Shown: piece after piece, positions 56,866 through 64,000 of the stretch
How positions within the stretch are numbered: position 1 is the stretch's first letter
How the letters are laid out: each line of letters begins with the position of its first letter
NCBI RefSeq assembly: GCF_022581195.2
Contig: NC_061456.1
Location: 8,372,501-8,436,500, forward strand
Reading direction: 5' to 3'
Source of the DNA: Helicoverpa zea
Lineage: Eukaryota > Arthropoda > Insecta > Lepidoptera > Noctuidae
Length of the DNA stretch: 64,000 nt
Position numbers and translations under genes: made by a program
Notes under the pieces: model-generated
Told to the model about the DNA's origin: nothing
The model's input: only the letters and a program-made list of their open reading frames with translations
Databases searched by the model: none

Positions 56866-59800
56866 CTAGAACTCGGTGTCGCCGAGCACGTTGTACATGA
56901 GGCGTTTGAAAGAGTTCGACTGTTGGATGTGCTCTTCGTGTAACGAGTTCACCTGTAACAATATAAAGGAAATATTATCTTACTTGAAAATGGTATTCAA
57001 ATGAGATAACTATTTGTAAAATTAAGGTACCAAATGGGATCTCATTAAGATCAAAAAATTTAGATACAACTTTTGAATATAGCTTCTTCAATCTTGATAA
57101 ATGTAGGTACAACCTTACCTCTCGCTCATACACTATAGCACATGAGCGAGAGTTGAATACAGCTGTCGCGATTTCTAATCCCATTCTTTATCGGCACGGG
57201 TAGTATATGTCCTGCGTTTTTTTATGCTGAACTAGCTGTATTCCGTGCGTATTGTTGGAGCTACTTCTCTAGGAATAGTGTAACATTCCAATAGACAGAG
57301 AGTTTTTGGAAAAAGTTTGTCCTAAATGGATACTTACGAAGGTCGTTTGTTTTCCTTTCGGTTTCTCTTCAGGTTTGACAGGTCTCGGAACTGGCCCTTT
57401 CTGGAAATGTTAATATTTAGTTAAAAAGAGGAATAAAAATAATTATTATTATCATGGTTTATGCGAAGTAAAAGTAGGTACGTCGCCTAGTGATAGACAC
57501 AATCAAGAAAACTATTGAATATATGTATAAAGTTTTCTAAATTCTGCATCAAAATATTGGGACTTAAATGCCCGTTGCTGTCTTAATCACTGACAATACT
57601 AATGATGCTAGATTTGATGAATATATTCTGGTTAAGGAGTGCGTACCTTGACGGGCGGCGCAGTGAAGACCTTGGGCACGACGGGCGTGGGCACCTCGTG
57701 CACGACGTCGCCGAGCCCCTCCTCCTGCAGCGCGCGGAACGTGTCGGACTGCGCCGGGTCGTACACCACGGTCGGCTTGTGACTGCTCCGCGCGGGACGG
57801 TTTAGTGGTTAGCGAGCGCAACACAATATAGACAGAACATTAAGACTTACAGGACACGCGGAAGCGGTTAGTCAGTAGAAGTTTAGTGTGTTTGATTCAG
57901 GAAGGAAAGGTCCATAAAAATACTAACATTAATTATGTAGAATAAGTTCTCTACCTTAAGTATTAAGTTCGATTGTATAAATAGAGTATAAATAACTTAA
58001 TAACTACTTTGCGTATAGTGATTGTGATTGCCACTCTGTGGTCACACAATGTTGTCGCGTGATGTTGGCGCTGTCGCGCCGACATAGCAGTCGACTGTCG
58101 ACGTCATCATGCTTGACGGAACACGATAGAACTGAGCGTGGAGTGAAATAGACCAAGTCGGCAAGATACGAAAAGAGCGAAATAAAAATAAAATAAAGCA
58201 TTAATGCATCATGAGTATGGGCGTCGACTGTTGTTGGGCGGCGTTCTAGTAAAAGACTTGCCTCTTGACAACGTGCGGCCGCCCGTAATGGCCGTTAGCG
58301 CTAAATAGAGAAATAATCCATTATTATTTGAACATTGCACCTACTCTGTATCTCCGATGTATTTCTTGTACATATAACAGTTTTTACATTAGGAAATTAT
58401 ACCACACTGATAATACTGGAAATTGGAAATGTCATCAAATCTTTACCCGGTAGGTACCTAACTATCGTGTTGTGCTAAAGCAAGGGATAATTTGTTTTGA
58501 AGAAAACGTATTTACAGAAATTCCGTCACATTAACAAGTGGATGTTGTTATGTAACGCTGGGCTTGGCATTGGTCCATGTTGTTTAAATTCATTGCCAAG
58601 ATATGCGAAGTCTGATATGACTGATGCTACATTTACTTAGCGTTTGCTAACTGTTCGTAGATTTTATCCCGCTGCGTTAAGGCCAATTCTATTTTATCAA
58701 AATTCTTATATCTGTACTCAGTGTGGACTAAAGTACTTATGTACTGCAAAGTGTCTCGACATTTTAATATCGATATATGACGATGACAAATTGCTGTTTG
58801 TGTCTAATTGTTTTCAAAGTGTCGTATGTAGATTATACTCACGGCAACGGCGAGGTCTGTTGCCTGATCGAGTTGGCGATGTTTTGTTCCGAGTATAGAT
58901 TGATGGGGGAGTTGAACTGCTTGTGCACCATCTGAAGAGATACAAACAAACATTATTATAACTCACTTACTTAGACTTGACAATAGCACAATAAACTGTG
59001 TGAGAGAGCAGCTACAAGATCTCATTCTAAAACAAGTTAAAACACCAATTGTTTAACAGTTAAAACATAACTTTCACGGAGGAGATTTAGCAATGTAGAA
59101 TCCAGAATTTCATACAATTATTAAGACCGAAATCAAATTGATCGTCGTTGAAACTAAAGTAGTTAGCAGATTACGGTAACAGTTAAAAATTTATTGATTT
59201 TTACTATAGTTCGGCCATTCAGAGAATGCGTTCCTGACACGTCGCGATTGAACTGACGACGTAACTACATTCATTGATTATTGATATAATAATGTTGTTT
59301 TAATGCTCCTCAATTGTTAAAACGGTAAACAACCAGCAAAAATATTTTTATCGTAACTGCAACGCCATTGCAAAGTTACGTCGTCAGTTCAATCGCGACG
59401 TGTCAGGAACGCATTCTCTGAATGGCCGAACTATAACATTCAAACTGCCTCATAACAAAATGTTTTTGGAAAGCAAATCATAAACATGCGTAGGTAAGCA
59501 GTTCATACAGGAGAAATGATTTCGGTCCAAACTTGATACTAACGGGTAAGTAGTTACTCTCTTGTTCATAGACAGAAAATAAACCTTTTTCAAGTCATAA
59601 AAGCTCAAACAAGATGACGTATAGACACATGAGTTCATGAGATCGACGATACTTTGCAAGAGATTGGGTTCAATGATGAAAGTAAGATAAGGTATGAAGT
59701 TGCAAGTGAATGCCTGATGGCATAAAATTAAATTCAATTGCAAAGTATCGTATGATGGTCGACCGGCTTCGTAACAGAAGTTTGTCGCTGTCATGCTTGA

Positions 59801-62800
59801 AGCTGAGACTGTTCACACAAGTGATATAGTGCACCACCTTATTCGCGTCTTCGCCAACCACTCGCTGCAACACCGACTCTGCCACCTGAGTTTTTATGAA
59901 AAACACTATTGTACTATACAATCCGTGCGCTACGTTAATTCATTATTAACGTTAATTCTATAAAATGTACGTGGAAAAATAAGAAGGAGATGGTACACGT
60001 CAAATAGGGACAAATTTAAATAGAATTGAACATCAAAAACTTTAACTTTCCTTCTTACTTTTGACACAAGATGTATTAAAGATTTTCTTTTAAATGTTGA
60101 CTGAAAACTACGGTTCTTTGTACAGTTTTAGTGAGTGAGATAGTGAACTGTGTAGGTATGTGTGTGTGCGTGCTATGTTCGTGCGTATGGTGTGTTGTGC
60201 AGGCTAGAATGTATAGTTTATTAAATTATATTATCAGCCAGAATACAATATGACTTGACTTGTCTTAAAAAGTACAATTACGTACATTTTCTCCGAATGC
60301 TTTAAAAACGTGGTCCTCTTCACTAAATACAACCACGCATTTTCATATCAACCAGCAATTAAATAATGCTATAAATATATCTCACATACCGCATACGAAT
60401 CATGTATTTCTAGAAGTGCGTCTTATAAAAATATAATTTGATTCAGCGGTCTAATGTTATACGCAAGTGAAATTACATTTATATCGTCATGAAATTTGAC
60501 ACGTGTCTAGTGAATTCAATGTAGGTTGGTACTTTTTATAACTCCACTGAATTTCTTTCAAATGCTTTCAGAATAAAAGGTTTTTGACTGTCTATTGGAT
60601 CTTGTTGAAATAAGTTTCTGTGTTTATTGTTTTGTGCTAGAATCATTTACAGTGACTTTTACGAAAATGGTTTCGAGCATCGAATTTACATTTGAGTTTT
60701 GAATCTATGCCAGCTATTTAAAATCACACTGCTACTACAATTTCTAGGTTTAAGACTTAAGTTATTAATCAGTGTACCCAGAATCTCTCCTTGTGGAAGC
60801 CCCCATTTTAATGTACCCCAAAATGATCTGGCTTATTAGGATGCCAATAGAACGCGCAATCGCGGGAGCCTGCCTTCAGTAAATTTCAAAGGCATGAGAT
60901 AAATATTTCAATGTTAAGAAATAACTGAAATATCATAAACATTTGCCTGCTCCACTATGTCAAAGACCTTAACCTAATCTCCGCGATTGCACGTCCCTGG
61001 CTACGTAATATTGTACACTATAATGGCTTTACCTTCTGCCTCATGAGTGTGTCACGGTAGTCGTGGCTGGGCGGCGCGCGCATGGCCGGGTTGGGGTGGT
61101 GGCGCAGGTAGCTCTCTGTGGGCCCGGGCTCGCGGCGGACCTTCGCGCCCGGCAGCACCAGGGGCGTCGTACGGTACGGCTATAAAGACCAAAGAAATGC
61201 AACTTTAACACGTTGATTCGGATTCGGATCTGTTGATATTTGTGCCCTCTGACCATAAGCGTGAATTGATACAATTTAATAAAGCTATAAATTCTTGGAA
61301 GGTCTTAAAGAGGATTTTTAAATAACTAACTCTCATCGGTGTTTACAAATATTTGTCCTTGTTTTTTGATCTATAAACAAACTATAAATATTGTAGATGA
61401 AGCTGACATTTCGAATGTATACGACACTCGTATATCTTGACCATAGGTCGTTTATTGTGGGATATTCGTATCTAATACATACCTACGTAGGTAGGCATGT
61501 AGGTTACATATTGCAGTATTACCTACGATACATTCAAATCATTCAATTTATATCCAGTTTTGTAATCAAATGGTAAACCAAATGAAGTTTGTTGTAGCAA
61601 ATGCACAACCATGATCTAGAATAGTTGGCTCACATCACACGCTAATAATAGTAAACTTAGTACGCACATAAACTGCACAACAGCGTAAAAGCGCCGTTGA
61701 ACATAAAACAGTAATTTGTTTTACTGCTTTGGTTAACTGAGGCTACACATATTCAAATAAAATCTCATGTTTGTCACACATTGGTGACCTTTTAGAAGGT
61801 TGCAGACAAGGCTATTAAAATTCTGTTTTCCTTCAAACATCACATGGGTATGTCAGGGACTGACAGTAATCAGACGCCATTTCTATAAAAATGTTGGTAT
61901 CCACGCAGCGATTTGCCTCCAAGCTCCCGAGGCGTACTTCGCGTCGCGTCTAATTATAACACGAGGTTATTTCATGTGGGTTATGATATGACTTCTGACA
62001 CGATTTCGTTATTTAATATGGTTCTATGATATTTAGGCCGTGGTAATGTTTCAATCCTTAATTCAGGTTCCAATTTGACTGAGATTGTTGCTACTGTTAT
62101 CGTTACTGGGTGATACCATAACAGAAACACCAAACGATTTCTTCGGTCATCTCCGATTCTCTTAAGTCAGGTTGTAGGCATAGAAGTTGAAAAGCAAGTC
62201 CAACTAAAATAGGTGGTCAGACATCCATCTTCCATACTGGATAAATTCCATGAAATATTATGGATAAATGATATAATCCATACTTCATCGAAGCATTCGT
62301 AAGTATCGTATATGTGCCAATGGGCAAACAACAAGCTTCGTATATTTGTGGCGATGTTTACAAAAGCGGGGGCTTTCGCCACTGACGCAATGTTCTATGT
62401 TGGTCGGGACGTTTGGTTGGACCAAGTAAATAAATTTATTGGATTTCCATTCATTAAACACGAGCAATAGTTTTAAATAATTGGCTCGTGTGCACTATTA
62501 TGATCCATTAATGTCATCATTCAGTTTATTGATCGAGAAAAGATTATAGAGGAACTGAAATAGGAACCTACGTATTTGAATTGATTTCATGATGATCTAT
62601 GCCAATTAATACTGACTCATTGATTATTTTTATTGATATCCAATAAAGCAATAAGTTGATGGATTGATGCCCAATTCCGGTACAGACAATTCCGAAAAAG
62701 ATTTGTTACTTTAGCTAACAATTGTAGGTACTATTCGAAATAGGTGTTGTGAAGCAACCGATGAAATAGTATCAAATATTTGACTATGGTGGCCATGATA

Positions 62801-63846
62801 TAGCCGTTATATTTATGATTCAACATTTGGTTATACAGTAAGCTTTTTACAATAGTGATAAACATAACAGAGATGGATTATACCTATTGACGCTTTATGC
62901 CGTCATTTTCCATTACGATTGACTCCCGTCTTTTGGAACTTGGCATGGAAACTACTCATCATTAACATTGCATATGGTAACAACCACGTCACATTCGTGT
63001 TGAAAGATCAAGTGGGTGTAAAAATGTTTGTGACGTGGCAGTAGTGCAAAAATAACTTCACAGCTGGCTATTTAATATCAAAGGGAGGTCGTTATAGAGG
63101 ATACTGATAAACATGGTCATAAGTCTAATCGTGATCTTATCTCCGATATGGACCTGATTCAAACAGAAAAGTACATAAGATGATCAATTGAACTCCACCA
63201 ACATCAAGAAAATGAGGAAATGAAAATTCGTTTTTAGAACTATGAACTATATGATTACTTTTGATGCGCGCATGCAATAAAACTTTGGTCGAGGGAAAAC
63301 TTGGGTCGATAAGAATAAGGAATAGATATATTTTTTGGGAATCCATAAAAGAGTAGGTAATGTCGTTGTGATCATCAAGCAACGCAATTTTTCAAAACGT
63401 CTCTAAACCAACAGATAGTTTTATACAGATTTTATTCCCCTCATGCTTCTGGTTAGCGTTTGTTGATGTACATGATCTCATAAAACGAATATATCCTGCT
63501 GTAAAATGACTTACGATTTTTTCCGGAAAATTACATCGTAAACCTTTCGTCTTATTACATCACATATTTTGTAACACTACGCGCGTGTCTCGAGTGCTCC
63601 AAATTTAGATTATACTCCGAAATCCCATGTAACGGCTGGACTGCAGACGTTTCACATCATTTCCAATCGAGTATCAACTTTAATAGCACATCACATTTTG
63701 GTTACAGGAATTTATGGAGATTTTAGTAGTGAGGAAATTCTAGTGTTATAAGAAATAGTCGCACGCACCCAGTTGGTGACGACCTCGTCCTCAGGATGCA
63801 TGGGATCCTGGTACCCGTTGGGGAAGAAATTAGGATTGACGGCCAT
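56866..63846 (-). CDS. Zasp66: Zasp66-type ZM-motif Z-disc protein
   Basis: Exons on the minus strand: 63846-63769, 61179-61033, 59885-59838, 58931-58843, 58300-58262, 57782-57647, 57400-57338, 56952-56866; 228 aa, all phases match. Zasp66 is an insect-specific muscle Zasp paralog at the Z-disc (family knowledge). The N-terminus has GYQDPMHPEDEVVTNW, then VLPGAKVRREPGPTESYL and APPSHDYRDTLMRQK. The ZM motif (HKQFNSPINLYSEQNIANSI, about 93-112) is encoded from 58931. The tail reads SFKRLMYNVLGDTEF-stop. Intron 58261-57783 begins GC rather than GT. No PDZ domain was found inside the window; PDZ exons, if present, should lie beyond 64000 and 63846-63769 may be an alternative first exon. Confidence 0.9.
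59208..59432. mobile_element. 225-bp MITE with 59-bp perfect TIRs, copy 2
   Basis: Same element as 49326-49550 in the opposite orientation, with no base difference that I can find. It lies in the Zasp66-type intron between exons 59885-59838 and 58931-58843. Confidence 0.95.
59886..61032 (-). other. Zasp66-type intron
   Basis: 1.1 kb with no further exon recognised and no identifiable repeat. Confidence 0.5.
61180..63768 (-). other. First Zasp66-type intron in the window, 2.6 kb
   Basis: I looked for PDZ-like coding on the minus strand and found none that is convincing. No repeats with clear borders are seen. Confidence 0.5.
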
Positions 63847-64000
63847 AGTGGTAGCACTTAGTTGCGCGGACGTGTGCCGTGCAGAGTGTGATCGCGGACT
63901 GCCGCTCCAGTCGTCTTCTCCCGAGTAAACAACGCGATTTCAATGCATTCTATTTTGGCAATATGGCGGGAAAATAGGCGTCGGCGTGGGCGAAACCTCC

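Noticed and set aside
61790..61990. Minus-strand peptide with RRDAKYASGAW that recalls a PDZ start
   Set aside because: No GF/GG carboxylate loop follows, and the splice phase is not supported.
1..64000. CRISPR arrays, operons, tRNA or rRNA genes
   Set aside because: No regularly spaced repeats, clover-leaf genes or rRNA stretches were seen; this is an intron-rich animal genome.

Overview
The window is AT-rich animal DNA. Coding exons are split by GT-AG introns, and the protein families are insect muscle and nucleolar proteins. The transposon remnants (Helitron ends of the Lep1 type, several TIR MITEs, and a SINE-like repeat I know as abundant in owlet moths) point to a moth, most likely a noctuid. 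The exon models below were built by eye from splice signals and reading-frame phase; all coding lengths close in frame.

Layout, left to right. (1) 1-7622: non-coding upstream DNA with two TIR elements. (2) 7623-27301, plus strand: a Zasp52-type PDZ/ZM/LIM (Alp/Enigma family) Z-disc gene, 14 coding exons in the longest chain (1667 aa), with alternative exons for the first zinc finger of LIM1 and of LIM2. (3) 27318-28688: a 456-codon ORF in the Zasp terminal exon, in another frame, with six 16-aa repeats and a C-terminal membrane anchor. (4) 29390-32900: repeat-rich spacer. (5) 33051-39447, minus: a five-exon THAP9/P-element-type transposase (883 aa) with THAP finger and D-D-E residues intact; its introns carry a 5'-truncated LINE and a 900-bp TIR element. 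(6) 41717-46333, minus: Nopp140 with two alternative C-termini (conserved SRP40 end, or RGG). (7) 47359-51381, plus: a MARCH8-like RING-CH membrane ubiquitin ligase. (8) 56866-63846, minus: a Zasp66-type ZM-motif gene (228 aa chain, no PDZ inside the window).

How the genes relate. The two Zasp genes point toward each other and sit about 30 kb apart (27301 to 56866), so two Z-disc paralogs appear linked. Nopp140 and the MARCH8-like gene are divergent and share a 1-kb upstream region with a perfect NRF1-type site; two CACGTG E-boxes lie in Nopp140 intron 1, as expected for a Myc-type ribosome-biogenesis target.

Best candidate for something undescribed: the membrane-tailed ORF at the Zasp 3' end. 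Several Zasp exons end in the phase (2 nt left over) that would read the last exon in the alternative frame. Skipping the LIM2-LIM4 exons would therefore turn a Z-disc LIM protein into a tail-anchored protein without any unusual decoding.
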